Shown: one piece after another, positions 52,908 to 62,300 of the stretch
How the letters are laid out: every line of letters begins with the position of its first letter
Position numbering within the stretch: the first letter of the stretch is position 1
NCBI RefSeq assembly: GCF_009939195.1
Contig: NZ_JAACKC010000004.1
Span: forward strand, 1-64,000
DNA: 64,000 bases
Direction of reading: 5' to 3'
Source: Acinetobacter kanungonis
GTDB lineage: Bacteria > Pseudomonadota > Gammaproteobacteria > Pseudomonadales > Moraxellaceae
Notes under the pieces: model-generated
Database searches by the model: none
The model's input: the letters and a program-made list of their open reading frames with translations, nothing else
What the model was told of the DNA's origin: nothing
Position numbers and translations under genes: made by a program

Positions 52908-53249
52908 TTAAGCTTCTGGTGCTGGGCTGTATTGTTCAACTAAAGGCTTTAACTCACCTTTTTGGAACATATCAAGCATGATATCGCTACCACCGATTAA
53001 CTCACCGTTAATCCACAATTGCGGGAAAGTTGGCCAGTTCGCAATACGCGGTAATGTTGCACGAATATCTGGATTTTCTAGAATATTAACGTAAGCAAAC
53101 GGACGACCAATTTGACTGAGTGCTTCTACCGCACGAGCAGAAAAACCACACTGTGGAAATTGCGGCGTGCCTTTCATGTAAAGAAGAACTGCGTGTTTAG
53201 CAATCTGGTCACGAATTAACGCTTCTGTATCGCGTGTTTGTTCAGTCAT
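52908..53249 (-). CDS. grxD: Monothiol glutaredoxin GrxD
   Basis: Carries or transfers [2Fe-2S] clusters. The ATG at 53247-53249 with GAGGATT upstream gives MTEQTRDTEALIRDQIAKHA, 113 residues; 13 upstream codons are excluded. The monothiol motif CGFS is at Cys34, preceded by the GTPQFPQ segment, and followed by WPTFPQLWINGELIGGSDIM, which binds glutathione. Single gene. Confidence 0.96.
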   Translation of the reverse strand: MTEQTRDTEALIRDQIAKHAVLLYMKGTPQFPQCGFSARAVEALSQIGRPFAYVNILENPDIRATLPRIANWPTFPQLWINGELIGGSDIMLDMFQKGELKPLVEQYSPAPEA

Positions 53250-53488
53250 TGATGAATCCTCAACTAATCTGCCTTGCATTATACCCAAAACACAACAAAA
53301 CAGTATGCTTAAAGCAATATTTCCAGTTTTATTTACATTCAGGCTTTAATTCTAGATGAGATTTTGCTTATATAGGGTTTGTTTTGCAGTTCTGTCCAGA
53401 ATTGGAAAACCAATCCACTATCGTCTCCCTACTTTCGGTAAGCCGATGCTAGTGAAGTCTATTATTTCTTTTCAAATACGAGTTAGTT

Positions 53489-54700
53489 ATGAATACCTTT
53501 ACTCAAGCCCCTATACAAACTGATCAACCATCTCATTTGATGCCTGTGTTTGGCCGTCAGCCGATCAGCTTTGTCCGAGGCCGAGGAGCGTATTTATATA
53601 CCGCAGATGGAACTGAATATTTAGATGCGTTAACAGGAATTGCGGTTTGTGGTTTGGGACATTCACATCCAGAAATCACTCAAGCCATTGCTGAGCAAGC
53701 GGGTACGTTGATTCACACCAGCAACTTATTTGAAGTGCCTTGGCAAACGGCTGCAGCGCAAAAATTGGCGCAAGTTGCAGGTATGGAAGAAGTTTTCTTC
53801 TCCAATAGTGGTGCGGAATCAAATGAAGGTGCAATTAAAATTGCACGTAAATTCGCGCATTTGCAAGGGATTAGCACACCAAAAATTATCGTAGCCGATC
53901 ACTCTTTCCATGGTCGTACCTTAGCGACGCTCTCGGCAACTGGCAATAAAAAGGTCCAAGAAGGCTTTGAACCGTTGGTTGAAGGTTTTATTCGCGTACC
54001 TTTTGGTGACATTGAAGCGATTGAAGAAGCAGCGATTCAACACCCTGATATTGTAGCTATTTTGGTTGAACCGATTCAAGGTGAAGGTGGTGTCAACACT
54101 GCACCTCAAGGCTTTAGCTATCTAGAAGATATCCGTCGCCTATGTAACCAACACAACTGGTTAATGATGCTGGATGAAGTACAAACAGGTAATGGTCGTA
54201 CAGGTCAGTTCTTTGCTTATCAACATACCAACATTGTGCCTGATGTACTCACTACAGCAAAAGGCTTGGGCAATGGCTTTCCGATTGGTGCTGTCATGAC
54301 TCAAGGTCGTGCTGTGGGTGTGCTTACTGCGGGGAACCACGGTTCAACCTATAGTGGTACTGCTTTAGGTTCACGTGTGGTCTACACAGTGATTGACGTC
54401 ATTCAGAAAGAAAATCTAGTCGAAAATGCTGCGAAAATGGGGAACTATATTGTGCAGCAATTGGCGCAGAAATTATCCGATCAAAAAGTCGCAGTTCGTG
54501 GCTTTGGCTTGATGATTGGTATTGATTTACCAAAACCGTGTGCTGAATTGGTTCACATTGCACGTGATGAACATCAGTTGATTATTAATGTCACTGCGGG
54601 TTCAGTGGTTCGTTTATTACCACCGTTAAACATCACTCAAGAGCAAGCAGATCAATTGATTCAACGTTTAGTGACGATGATTCAAGCTTATCTCGCTTAA
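53489..54700 (+). CDS. argD: Acetylornithine/succinyldiaminopimelate aminotransferase
   Basis: Class III PLP aminotransferase of 403 residues used in arginine and probably lysine biosynthesis. FSNSGAESNEGAIKIARKF binds the cofactor phosphate, LDEVQTGNGRTG holds the PLP-ring Asp, and Lys258 in TTAKGLGNGFPIGA is the Schiff base. Length and motifs fit ArgD better than GABA or ornithine aminotransferases. Strand and spacing suggest a single transcript, ended by a strong terminator shared with the LysR gene. Confidence 0.92.
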   Translation: MNTFTQAPIQTDQPSHLMPVFGRQPISFVRGRGAYLYTADGTEYLDALTGIAVCGLGHSHPEITQAIAEQAGTLIHTSNLFEVPWQTAAAQKLAQVAGMEEVFFSNSGAESNEGAIKIARKFAHLQGISTPKIIVADHSFHGRTLATLSATGNKKVQEGFEPLVEGFIRVPFGDIEAIEEAAIQHPDIVAILVEPIQGEGGVNTAPQGFSYLEDIRRLCNQHNWLMMLDEVQTGNGRTGQFFAYQHTNIVPDVLTTAKGLGNGFPIGAVMTQGRAVGVLTAGNHGSTYSGTALGSRVVYTVIDVIQKENLVENAAKMGNYIVQQLAQKLSDQKVAVRGFGLMIGIDLPKPCAELVHIARDEHQLIINVTAGSVVRLLPPLNITQEQADQLIQRLVTMIQAYLA

Positions 54701-54712
54701 TCATCCACCTAC

Positions 54713-54740
54713 AAAAAAAGCCGCGTTTAGCGGCTTTTTT
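54713..54740. terminator. Bidirectional intrinsic terminator
   Basis: AAAAAAAGCCGC, loop GTTTA, GCGGCTTTTTT, between argD and the convergent LysR gene. Confidence 0.9.
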
Positions 54741-54751
54741 ATTTCAGCTTT

Positions 54752-55681
54752 TTATGAAGCTTCTTGATATATCCTGCCACCGGGTAATTGGCAAAAATAT
54801 TGTTTCAATGCATCTAAACAGCGGTGAATTTTCATCGGCTGTTGTTCACGCTTAGATGTAATCGCATATAAATAGAAATTAGGTAATTTCCACTCTGGTA
54901 AGACTTCTACCAATGCACCATTGACTAAATCTTTTTGAACATCAAGATATAAAATTCGAGAAATTCCATGTCCTTGCAGACATAAAGACTTGGCAACCAA
55001 CACATTATTGGTGGTTAAACGCGAGTTCATTTCTATACTCACTGTTTCACCAGACATGCCATGTTGGAAAGCAAAACTTTCATAGTTTTTCATTAAGTTA
55101 ACGGGAATCAGATCATGATTCTTTAAATCTTCAGGACGCGAAATAGGTGCCGTCTGATTTAAATAACTCGGTGAAGCAACTAACACTTGTTCAACGCGGG
55201 CCAGTGGAACCGCATATAAACTCTGATCTTCAATTTTCGGACTCATGCGTAACGCAATATCAATTCGACCTTCAATCAAATCAATATAATGATTGTCCGC
55301 TTCCAAATGAACAGCTAAACCTCGATGGGCCGACATCCAATGTGATAATGCAGGAATAACGTGATTTGCACCTAACTCTGGTGTCGTTGCAATACGCAAC
55401 TCCCCGACTAGGTCATCGCGTAATTCGTTAATACGAATTTTCCCACGCTCTGCAGCAGCTAGCATCTCTTGGCAGCTATGAAAAAAAGCTTGTCCAGCTT
55501 CAGTCAAACTCAACTTTCGTGTCGAACGATGCAGAAGGATCACTTCCATCTCTTGTTCTAAAGAACGAATCTGCTGGCTTACAGCACTTGTAGTAATTCC
55601 TAACTCTCGTGCGGCTCCGCTAAACGAACATTTTTCCACAACACAAGCAAACACTCCCATTGCTCGAAGTTGATCTAACAT
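54752..55681 (-). CDS. LysR-family transcription regulator
   Basis: The ATG at 55679-55681 with AGAGGGA upstream gives MLDQLRAMGVFACVVEKCSF, 309 residues; the 18 codons before it are not LysR-like. The winged HTH runs AARELGITTSAVSQQIRSLE, and the effector domain starts near residue 90. DELVGELRIATTPELGANHV is the CrgA/DsdC-like group pattern. No divergently placed target gene is evident, so its regulon is unknown. Confidence 0.88.
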   Translation of the reverse strand: MLDQLRAMGVFACVVEKCSFSGAARELGITTSAVSQQIRSLEQEMEVILLHRSTRKLSLTEAGQAFFHSCQEMLAAAERGKIRINELRDDLVGELRIATTPELGANHVIPALSHWMSAHRGLAVHLEADNHYIDLIEGRIDIALRMSPKIEDQSLYAVPLARVEQVLVASPSYLNQTAPISRPEDLKNHDLIPVNLMKNYESFAFQHGMSGETVSIEMNSRLTTNNVLVAKSLCLQGHGISRILYLDVQKDLVNGALVEVLPEWKLPNFYLYAITSKREQQPMKIHRCLDALKQYFCQLPGGRIYQEAS

Positions 55682-55776
55682 AAATTTCCCTCTAAACTTA
55701 TGAGATGCTCCTACCTTTCGATAAAAGCAACTCATTGGATTATACGGTGAAATTCAAATGTTGTAATGATCTTAAT

Positions 55777-56592
55777 TTAATTTATTGGTAAAACATTAGT
55801 CGGATTTATTGGTTTACCATTTAAGCGTACCTGAAACTCAAGCATGGTGCGGCTTGTACCCGATGAACCCATCTCCGCAATTTTTTGACCGGCCGTTACA
55901 TTTTCTCCGCTTTTCACCAGCATCTTGCTGTTATGTGCATATGCAGTGATATAGCCATCGATATGTTTCACGAGAATCAAGTTGCCATATTCTTTCAGTC
56001 CATCCGCGGCATAGACCACCTGTCCATTGGCAGCAGCATAAATTGCATCACCCACATTGCCGCCATAACGAATACCTTTGACATTATTGGTCAAATTGAA
56101 GTTTTCAATCACAGCGCCATTCGACGGCTTCACCCAACGTAATGCACTGACTTGGGGCGGAGTAACTGGGACTGGGGCTGTTTTGGTTGTGGTCGTCGTT
56201 GTTACTGGTGGAGGATTACTTGGTAAAGTAATCGCCTGACGTTGAATCGGTGCAGTTTGGGTCACTGCCTGCGTGGTTGCTGTACGTTTATTCCCAGAAC
56301 CTCTTAGTTTTAGTGACTGCCCGACATAGATACGATACGGCGGCGCAATATCATTCATATCGGCAATGCTGATATAACTTAGCCCATAACGTGCCGCGAT
56401 TCCACTTAAGGTATCCCCTGAACGAACAGTGTAATAGTCAGGTGCCGTCGCGTAACGGGTCGGATTATTAATTTGAGGTTTGGATGCACATCCACTTAAA
56501 ATGGCAGTGGTAACAATAGCAGTTGAGATCACTAGGGTTTTCAACAATGCTGTTGGCGTAGCAAAGATCCGATTTTGCGACATCGCAGGCAT
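55777..56592 (-). CDS. LysM/degenerate M23 lipoprotein (NlpD/EnvC-like)
   Basis: A 271-residue lipoprotein with lipobox LSGC (Cys35). A LysM domain YYTVRSGDTLSGIAARYGLS follows, a Pro/Thr linker, then an M23 peptidase fold at about 160-268. The zinc sites are lost: where active enzymes have HxGxD, it reads RYGGNVGDAIYA, and the final LHFE-type motif reads MLEFQVRL. Such catalytically dead LytM proteins activate N-acetylmuramyl-L-alanine amidases at the division site (NlpD, EnvC). It lies directly downstream of surE on the same strand, which is the usual NlpD context. Confidence 0.88.
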   Translation of the reverse strand: MPAMSQNRIFATPTALLKTLVISTAIVTTAILSGCASKPQINNPTRYATAPDYYTVRSGDTLSGIAARYGLSYISIADMNDIAPPYRIYVGQSLKLRGSGNKRTATTQAVTQTAPIQRQAITLPSNPPPVTTTTTTKTAPVPVTPPQVSALRWVKPSNGAVIENFNLTNNVKGIRYGGNVGDAIYAAANGQVVYAADGLKEYGNLILVKHIDGYITAYAHNSKMLVKSGENVTAGQKIAEMGSSGTSRTMLEFQVRLNGKPINPTNVLPIN

Positions 56593-56708
56593 TAATCTTC
56601 CTCTCTATATGTCTTTATTGGTTTTCATGCGCGTAAGAGTAGCAAAAATATTTTGAAAAAATCCGCATTCACGGACTTTTTCACAAAGTTACAACATTTA
56701 CAAGGCTT

Positions 56709-57476
56709 TTAGCGGCACTGTTCATGCAAACTCTGCAAGATTTCATAATTGGTCGCATCCATTTGAATGGGCGTGATGCTGACAAAACCATTCGCGACTG
56801 CAAAAAAATCTGATTCAATGCCTGTCATGCCCTGTTTAGGTTCGGCTACAGCTTCTCCAGAAAGTCCGATCCAATAAACTTGGCGACCACGCGGATCGAC
56901 ATGACTGGTAATCGGTTTAGATTGATGACGGCGACCTTGATAGGTAATTTTCTGTCCCTGAAGTTCTGCAACATCTGGAATATTAATATTCAAAATATGA
57001 CGTGGCGGTAATTCTGGTAGTCCTGCTTGAATAAAATCATGTACCCATTGTGCTGCCGCTGCATAATCATCAGGGTGATCATAGCTACGTACATTACTAC
57101 CTGCTAAAGATACCGCAATTGCAGGCTGTTTCATGAGTCGACCTTCAAATGCGGCACCCACGGTACCCGAATACAGTACGTCATCTCCCAAGTTCGCACC
57201 GCTATTAATCCCGCTAACGACCAAATCAAACTCAAAATCAAACAGTCCATTCATAGACAGATAAACACAATCTGCTGGCGTGCCATTGACCGCCCAGACA
57301 TCTGGCGCAATCGAGATAGGTCTTAATGGACGGTCTAAAGTTAAAGCACTGGAAAAACCACTTCGCTCACTTTCAGGCGCCACAATGACAACACGACCTA
57401 ATGGTTTTAACGCTCGTGCTAAAGCTTGTATCCCTGGCGCAAAAACACCGTCATCATTGGCAATTAGAATATTCAC
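56709..57476 (-). CDS. surE: 5'/3'-nucleotidase SurE
   Basis: Metal-dependent nucleotidase of 255 residues. [20 protein letters not shown] holds the Asp8-Asp9 metal pair; [14 protein letters not shown] has the metal Ser, and [20 protein letters not shown] gives the Asn and oxyanion region. It hydrolyses nucleoside monophosphates and short polyphosphate in characterised members. It precedes the NlpD-like gene, a common gammaproteobacterial order, and may share its transcript across a 116-base gap. Confidence 0.96.
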   Translation of the reverse strand: MNILIANDDGVFAPGIQALARALKPLGRVVIVAPESERSGFSSALTLDRPLRPISIAPDVWAVNGTPADCVYLSMNGLFDFEFDLVVSGINSGANLGDDVLYSGTVGAAFEGRLMKQPAIAVSLAGSNVRSYDHPDDYAAAAQWVHDFIQAGLPELPPRHILNINIPDVAELQGQKITYQGRRHQSKPITSHVDPRGRQVYWIGLSGEAVAEPKQGMTGIESDFFAVANGFVSITPIQMDATNYEILQSLHEQCR

Positions 57477-57580
57477 AAAAAACTCGCTTTTTAACGTGAC
57501 TGACTAGAACATTTCATTGAATTATATGTGAAATTATATATATTAGCGCACAATATCTATCATTAAATGAGTGTCTTACA

Positions 57581-57955
57581 ATGATTAAAACTTTATCATT
57601 TCGTCGTGTTTTGGGGTTGGGTTTTGCAGTTTTATTTGCTCAAGCAATCAGTGCCAACGAAGGCTTAACTCAAGAAGAAGCCAACAGCATTGTCAAAGAA
57701 GATATTGCCTCTACCCAAATTATGGCTGAAGTATGCCCTGCCGTGATTGGAAATAATGCCAAACTCGATGCAAATGTACAAACACTCACGAAGATGTATT
57801 TAAAAGAATATTCTGATGCGTCAATGACTTTAGATAAATTACAAGCCGATCCTGAATACAAATCAATTTTGCAAGAAACACGCAAAGCTGCTCAAGAAAC
57901 CAGTAAAGAAGAACAGCATGCTGTGTGTATGGATGTAGCTGAATATCAAGCTTAA
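57581..57955 (+). CDS. Secreted helical protein, 124 aa (paralog A)
   Basis: Signal peptide MIKTLSFRRVLGLGFAVLFA with cleavage before NEGLTQE. The mature part is helical: STQIMAEVCPAVIGNNAKLD and a final AVCMDVAEYQA, so two cysteines, probably a disulfide. It aligns with the next gene at 58133 (LSEICPKLV, EICQELTTYS). Periplasmic. No named family; function unknown. Confidence 0.7.
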   Translation: MIKTLSFRRVLGLGFAVLFAQAISANEGLTQEEANSIVKEDIASTQIMAEVCPAVIGNNAKLDANVQTLTKMYLKEYSDASMTLDKLQADPEYKSILQETRKAAQETSKEEQHAVCMDVAEYQA

Positions 57956-57964
57956 TCTAAAAAT

Positions 57965-57998
57965 CTTACGAATGACTTGTACTTGAGTCATTCGTAAG
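57965..57998. repeat. Perfect 13-bp hairpin
   Basis: CTTACGAATGACT (57965-57977) pairs perfectly with AGTCATTCGTAAG (57986-57998), with an 8-base loop and no T-run. It follows paralog A and may be a stabiliser or a Rho-linked stem. Confidence 0.6.
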
Positions 57999-58132
57999 CA
58001 TAAAACCGACAATTACATCTTTCATTTCTTCTCCATCCTTTCAACCATTTATATACATTTCCCCTCTTCCATTTCTGCTCAATCGGGTTAACCTAAGCTC
58101 AAGTCGATTTATCTTTTTTGAGTTTATTGTTT

Positions 58133-58516
58133 ATGAAATTTGCTGCGTTAAAAACAACATCATTAGCTTTACTAACTGCTTTAACTTTTTCCTTCACGCA
58201 TGCTGAAGAAAGCAAAGACGAAAATATTGAAGTCACGCCAAACCAAACAGTTACTCAACAAGAGCTGGCTGCGATTTATGTACTTTCAGAGATTTGCCCG
58301 AAGTTAGTCGACAATAAAGATGGCTTTGAACAAGGCTATAGCAAGTTGGCACAAGAACATCTTCCTGAAGAAAAAGATGCTGTAAGTGCTTTAATGAAAT
58401 TGAGCAAATCTAAAAGTTTTAAACCGATTTTAGCCGAAGCAGAATCTGATGCTAAAAGTGCTGGCGACGATAAAAATAAAGAAATCTGTCAAGAATTGAC
58501 CACCTATAGCAATTGA
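58133..58516 (+). CDS. Secreted helical protein, 127 aa (paralog B)
   Basis: The ATG at 58133 gives MKFAALKTTSLALLTALTFS and a signal peptide cleaved near HAEES; a TTG five codons upstream is unlikely. The mature part reads AAIYVLSEICPKLVDNKDGF and ends NKEICQELTTYSN, with the same two-Cys plan as paralog A. It lies about 180 bases after paralog A on the same strand, so a tandem duplication is likely. Function unknown. Confidence 0.7.
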   Translation: MKFAALKTTSLALLTALTFSFTHAEESKDENIEVTPNQTVTQQELAAIYVLSEICPKLVDNKDGFEQGYSKLAQEHLPEEKDAVSALMKLSKSKSFKPILAEAESDAKSAGDDKNKEICQELTTYSN

Positions 58517-58634
58517 AACAAATTGGTTACAATACTTTTGAAATAAGCCGATTTCACAGGTAGAAGTCGGCTATGCTTTATCCTAGAATGCTAAGCTCTT
58601 TGTGCTTACATCAAGATATTGGAACCCGCTAGAA

Positions 58635-59783
58635 ATGATCCGTAAAAGCGCCCTTGCTGCAACATTACTATTACCAAGTTTCTCTTTCGCAGCAACTGTC
58701 TTATCTACGCCACCAGAACTCAATAATAAATCTTATGTTTTGATGGACTATGAGACGGGGCAAATCCTCGCAGCAAAAAATGAAAATGAAAAGTTAGCAC
58801 CTGCTTCAATGACAAAAATGATGACCAGTTACATCATTGAACAAAAACTGTTGAAGGGCGAGCTGACTGAAGATGAAAAAGTTCGTATGAACGAATCTGC
58901 ATGGTGTCGTGGCAGTAGCACAGAATCATGTATGTATGTTCCTTTAAATGGTACTGCAACTGCTTTAGAAATGTTGCGCGGTATTATTATTCAGTCAGGT
59001 AATGATGCTTCTAAAGCAATGGCTGAACATATTGCAGGCAATGAAGGTACTTTCGCTTACATGATGAATGAAGAAGCGAAACGTATGGGGATGACCAACA
59101 CCCACTTCATTAACTCAACAGGTATGCCTGCAGACGGTCACTATTCAACTGCTAAAGATATGGCAATGCTTGCGCAACATATCATTCATGACAGTTCAAA
59201 ATACTACCCAATCTATTCTGAAAAAGAATTTACCTTCAATGGCATTAAACAAGGCAACCGTAATGCCCTGTTGTATACAGACCCAAGTGTTGACGGTTTA
59301 AAAACTGGTCATACCGAAGAAGCAGGTTACTGTATCACAACCTCTTCAAAACGTGGTCCAATGCGTTTGATTTCTGTGGTATTTGGCACACCAACTATCC
59401 AAGAGCGTGCAACCCAAACACGTACCTTATTGGCGTGGGGCTTTGCAAACTTCGAAACTGTTAAAGTTCAACCTGCGAACCAAGTTTTAGCGAAAGCGAA
59501 AGTTTACTTTGGTAAAGAAAACGAAGTTCAAATTGGCTTGGCTGAAAACTTCAACGTGACTATGCCTAAAGGCAAAGCTGATGCCATTAAAACTCAATTG
59601 GTCGTTCAGCCTAAACTCACTGCGCCATTACAAAAAGGTCAAGTGATTGGTAAATACGTTGCAAGCTTAGATGGTAAAGTGATTTCTGAAAAACCATTGG
59701 TTGCATTACAAGCGGTTGAAGAAGCTGGTTTCTTCTCACGTTTAATCGACCATATTAAACAATTCTTCGCAAACTTATTTTAA
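58635..59783 (+). CDS. dacC: D-alanyl-D-alanine carboxypeptidase (PBP5/6 type)
   Basis: Trims pentapeptides in peptidoglycan. The ATG at 58635 gives a signal peptide (MIRKSALAATLLLPSFSFAA), 382 residues. The active-site motifs are SMTK (Ser58-Lys61), SGN (121-123) and KTG (223-225). A C-terminal beta domain and a membrane-binding amphipathic helix (FFSRLIDHIKQFFANLF) follow, as in PBP5/PBP6. The symbol follows usage in related genomes; dacA would be equally defensible. A strong terminator ends it. Confidence 0.93.
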   Translation: MIRKSALAATLLLPSFSFAATVLSTPPELNNKSYVLMDYETGQILAAKNENEKLAPASMTKMMTSYIIEQKLLKGELTEDEKVRMNESAWCRGSSTESCMYVPLNGTATALEMLRGIIIQSGNDASKAMAEHIAGNEGTFAYMMNEEAKRMGMTNTHFINSTGMPADGHYSTAKDMAMLAQHIIHDSSKYYPIYSEKEFTFNGIKQGNRNALLYTDPSVDGLKTGHTEEAGYCITTSSKRGPMRLISVVFGTPTIQERATQTRTLLAWGFANFETVKVQPANQVLAKAKVYFGKENEVQIGLAENFNVTMPKGKADAIKTQLVVQPKLTAPLQKGQVIGKYVASLDGKVISEKPLVALQAVEEAGFFSRLIDHIKQFFANLF

Positions 59784-59807
59784 GCCTTAACTGCTTAAAC
59801 TAAAGTT

Positions 59808-59837
59808 AAAGCATTCGTATGCAAATACGAGTGCTTT
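59808..59837 (+). terminator. Intrinsic terminator of dacC
   Basis: AAAGCATTCGTAT, loop GCAA, ATACGAGTGCTTT (one G-T pair), then TTTC. Confidence 0.8.
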
Positions 59838-59883
59838 TTTCTTTTATACTCAGATGTAAATTGCTGAATGAAGCTGTAACCCC

Positions 59884-60423
59884 ATGAAAAAAAATATTCG
59901 TCCTTACCTCGATAGCAAACCCAAGATTGATGCTAGTTGTTATGTGGATGATGCCTCAGTTGTCATTGGAGACGTCGTACTGGCTGACCATGTTTCCGTG
60001 TGGCCTTTTGCCGTGATTCGTGGTGATGTAAATAGCATTCGCATTGGTAAATACAGCAATGTGCAAGATCACTGTATGCTGCATGTCAGCCATAAAAATG
60101 AGGCTAAACCGAATGGTTCTCCCCTTATTATTGGTGAAGATGTCACCATTGGGCATCATGTCACTTTGCATGGTTGTACGATTGGCAATCGTGTTTTGGT
60201 TGGGATTAACACGATTGTATTAGATGATGTCATTATTGAAGATGACGTGATGATTGGTGCGGGCAGTCTTGTTCCACCACGTAAACGACTGGAAAGTGGT
60301 TATCTGTATGTTGGCAGTCCAGTACAGCAGGTACGTCCATTAACTGATAAAGAAAAAGAGTTTCTCACATATTCTGCGCGCCATTATGTGAAAGTGGCGA
60401 ATAATTACCGAGAACAAGATTAA
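59884..60423 (+). CDS. Gamma-carbonic anhydrase-like protein (YrdA type)
   Basis: A 179-residue left-handed beta-helix protein with hexapeptide repeats (VIGDVVLADHVSVWPFAVIR). The metal-binding histidines appear in NVQDHCMLHVSHKN and IGHHVTLHGCTIGN. E. coli YrdA and PaaY-like relatives share this length; some are carbonic anhydrases or CoA-thioester hydrolases, others have no known activity. It is 100 bases after dacC behind a terminator, so it is transcribed alone. Confidence 0.9.
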   Translation: MKKNIRPYLDSKPKIDASCYVDDASVVIGDVVLADHVSVWPFAVIRGDVNSIRIGKYSNVQDHCMLHVSHKNEAKPNGSPLIIGEDVTIGHHVTLHGCTIGNRVLVGINTIVLDDVIIEDDVMIGAGSLVPPRKRLESGYLYVGSPVQQVRPLTDKEKEFLTYSARHYVKVANNYREQD

Positions 60424-60425
60424 TT

Positions 60426-60454
60426 AAAAAGCCCCAGAGTCTGGGGCTTTTTTT
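60426..60454 (+). terminator. Intrinsic terminator
   Basis: AAAAAGCCCCAG, loop AGT, CTGGGGC, then seven T. Ends the carbonic anhydrase-like gene. Confidence 0.9.
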
Positions 60455-60524
60455 AATACTTTGTAGATGAATTAGTATGTTTAAGAAAGATGGCTCTAGA
60501 GGACTAAAATATTGATTCTTTAGT

Positions 60525-60570
60525 ATAAGTGCTCATTCATCTGAGGGGCATTTGATGAATAAGCACTTAT
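60525..60570. repeat. Long inverted repeat after acuI
   Basis: ATAAGTGCTCATTCATC (60525-60541) and GATGAATAAGCACTTAT (60554-60570) pair over 17 bases with one mismatch and a 12-base loop. No T-run on either side. It may terminate or stabilise the acuI transcript. Confidence 0.6.
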
Positions 60571-60586
60571 GGATGAGTGTGTCAGA

Positions 60587-61564
60587 CTATAGTTTTACAA
60601 CAACTCGACCTCTGACTTTTCCATCTAAAATATCATTAGAAATATTTATAACATCCGTTAACTGAATTTCAGTCGTTACAGTTTCCAATTTGCTTTGATC
60701 TAATTCTGTAGCCAAACGCTGCCAAGCTTCTATTCTTAATTCGATGGGTGCCATCACACTATCAATTCCATACAACGTGATTCCTCTCAAAATAAAGGGA
60801 GCAACTGTAGCTGGAAAATCCATCCCCCCTGCCAAACCACACGCAGCAACAGCACCACGATATTGGGTTCCAGCACATGCATTTGCCAAAGTATGGCTAC
60901 CGACAGTATCAATCACACCTGCCCAAACTTCTTTGCTTAATGGCTTTCCTGGCGAAGATAATTCAGTACGATCAATAATTTCACTCGCACCCAAATAGGT
61001 TAAATATTCTGATTCTTGAGGTCGACCTGTTGAGGCGGTTATCTCATAACCCAGATGCTTCAAAAGCATAATGGCGATACTACCCACGCCGCCATTTGCA
61101 CCCGTCACTAAAATTTTTCCATCACTCGGCTGGATCCCGTGCTTTTGCAAAGCCATGACACACAACATAGCGGTATAACCTGCTGTACCAATGATCATCG
61201 TATCTTTAAAAGAAAAGGCTGAAGGTTTTCTGATGAGCCAATTCCCTGAGACCGTCACTTGCTCAGCCAGTCCTCCAGAATATTTTTCACCCACGCCCCA
61301 GCCATTTAGTACAACCTCATCTCCCTCTGTCCATGCTGAATGTTTTGATTCAATCACGACACCTGAACAATCGATGCCTGGGGTCAACGGAAAGCTACGT
61401 ACCACTGGAGAACGTCCAGTAATCGCCAACGCATCTTTATAATTTAAGGTTGAATACTTTACCTCGACTCTAACCTCTCCTTCTTGCAAAGGTTTTGCGG
61501 CTATCTCTGTAATTTCTGAGCTGTAACCTGCATCATCTTTAGTGATTTGAATACCTTTGTACAT
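60587..61564 (-). CDS. acuI: Acrylyl-CoA reductase AcuI (YhdH family)
   Basis: NADPH-dependent reduction of acrylyl-CoA to propionyl-CoA. The 325-residue MDR protein lacks zinc ligands. Characteristic segments are YSTLNYKDALAITGRSPVVR, FPLTPGIDCSGVV, the nucleotide site VTGANGGVGSIAIMLLKHLG and GLAGGMDFPATVAPFILRGI. AcuI usually detoxifies acrylate from DMSP and 3-hydroxypropionate pathways. A TetR gene lies immediately upstream on the same strand, and both promoters share one operator-like palindrome. Confidence 0.93.
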   Translation of the reverse strand: MYKGIQITKDDAGYSSEITEIAAKPLQEGEVRVEVKYSTLNYKDALAITGRSPVVRSFPLTPGIDCSGVVIESKHSAWTEGDEVVLNGWGVGEKYSGGLAEQVTVSGNWLIRKPSAFSFKDTMIIGTAGYTAMLCVMALQKHGIQPSDGKILVTGANGGVGSIAIMLLKHLGYEITASTGRPQESEYLTYLGASEIIDRTELSSPGKPLSKEVWAGVIDTVGSHTLANACAGTQYRGAVAACGLAGGMDFPATVAPFILRGITLYGIDSVMAPIELRIEAWQRLATELDQSKLETVTTEIQLTDVINISNDILDGKVRGRVVVKL

Positions 61565-61585
61565 AAAACTTCCTCTTTATTTAAT

Positions 61586-61600
61586 TAGACTATGTGTCTA
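61586..61600. promoter_or_regulatory. Putative TetR operator before acuI
   Basis: TAGAC-TATGT-GTCTA, a perfect inverted repeat with 5-base spacer, 22-36 bases before the acuI start. The same motif occurs before the TetR gene. Confidence 0.6.
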
Positions 61601-61645
61601 GAATTAAGTAAAAAATAAATGCATACATCTGCATTTATTTTTTAC

Positions 61646-62290
61646 TTAATTTTGAACACGATTTAGCTGTTCTACACCGACCGCAAACAAGCGATAAAAG
61701 GCATCTAAAGGACTGGTAGATTTGACCAAACGTGCTCTCAATACCGCACCTTCCCACCCAATCCAAAACTGATAAGCTGCTTCATCACACTCAACAACGC
61801 TATATTGTGCCTCTGACTGATACAAACAATCTGAAACTAATTTCTCCCAGACCTTAAAGATACTTTCGATTCGAGCGATAATCTCAGGTGGTAAATACGA
61901 AACTTCTTGCCCTAAGTTGCCTAAAATACAACCGCGTTTAAAATCGTATTTTTGCAGTTTTTCACCAGCATCTTTTACAAAATTTTGCAGCCTTTCTAAT
62001 GGAGAAAGATGGGGTGGGCTTAAGAACAGATTTAATCGCTTCACAAAATAAAGCTCATAAGCATTTAAGACTTCTATAATAAAGGCCTCTTTATTTGCAA
62101 AATAATGGTAGAAAGACCCTTTAGGCACTTGGACTGATTTCATCAGATCGTCCAAGCTCATGGCGTTCATACCACGTTCAGTCAGTAACTCGATCCCTCT
62201 GCGGATTAACACATCTTTCGTGTCGGCATAGTTCCCACCATGTTTGGTTGGTCTGCCGCGAGGTCGTTTCGGTAAAGAAGAATAATTCAT
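61646..62290 (-). CDS. TetR-family regulator, probable acuI repressor
   Basis: The ATG at 62288-62290 gives MNYSSLPKRPRGRPTKHGGN, 214 residues; 39 upstream in-frame codons are ignored because the operator-like repeat lies there. The HTH is MSLDDLMKSVQVPKGSFYHY FANKEAF, typical of the AcuR/NemR-like group. The C-terminal ligand domain contains GCILGNLGQEVSYLPPEI, also seen in AcuR-like proteins. Position beside acuI and the shared palindrome suggest autorepression and repression of acuI relieved by acrylate or acrylyl-CoA-like ligands (inference). Confidence 0.88.
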   Translation of the reverse strand: MNYSSLPKRPRGRPTKHGGNYADTKDVLIRRGIELLTERGMNAMSLDDLMKSVQVPKGSFYHYFANKEAFIIEVLNAYELYFVKRLNLFLSPPHLSPLERLQNFVKDAGEKLQKYDFKRGCILGNLGQEVSYLPPEIIARIESIFKVWEKLVSDCLYQSEAQYSVVECDEAAYQFWIGWEGAVLRARLVKSTSPLDAFYRLFAVGVEQLNRVQN

Positions 62291-62300
62291 ACAATTAAAA

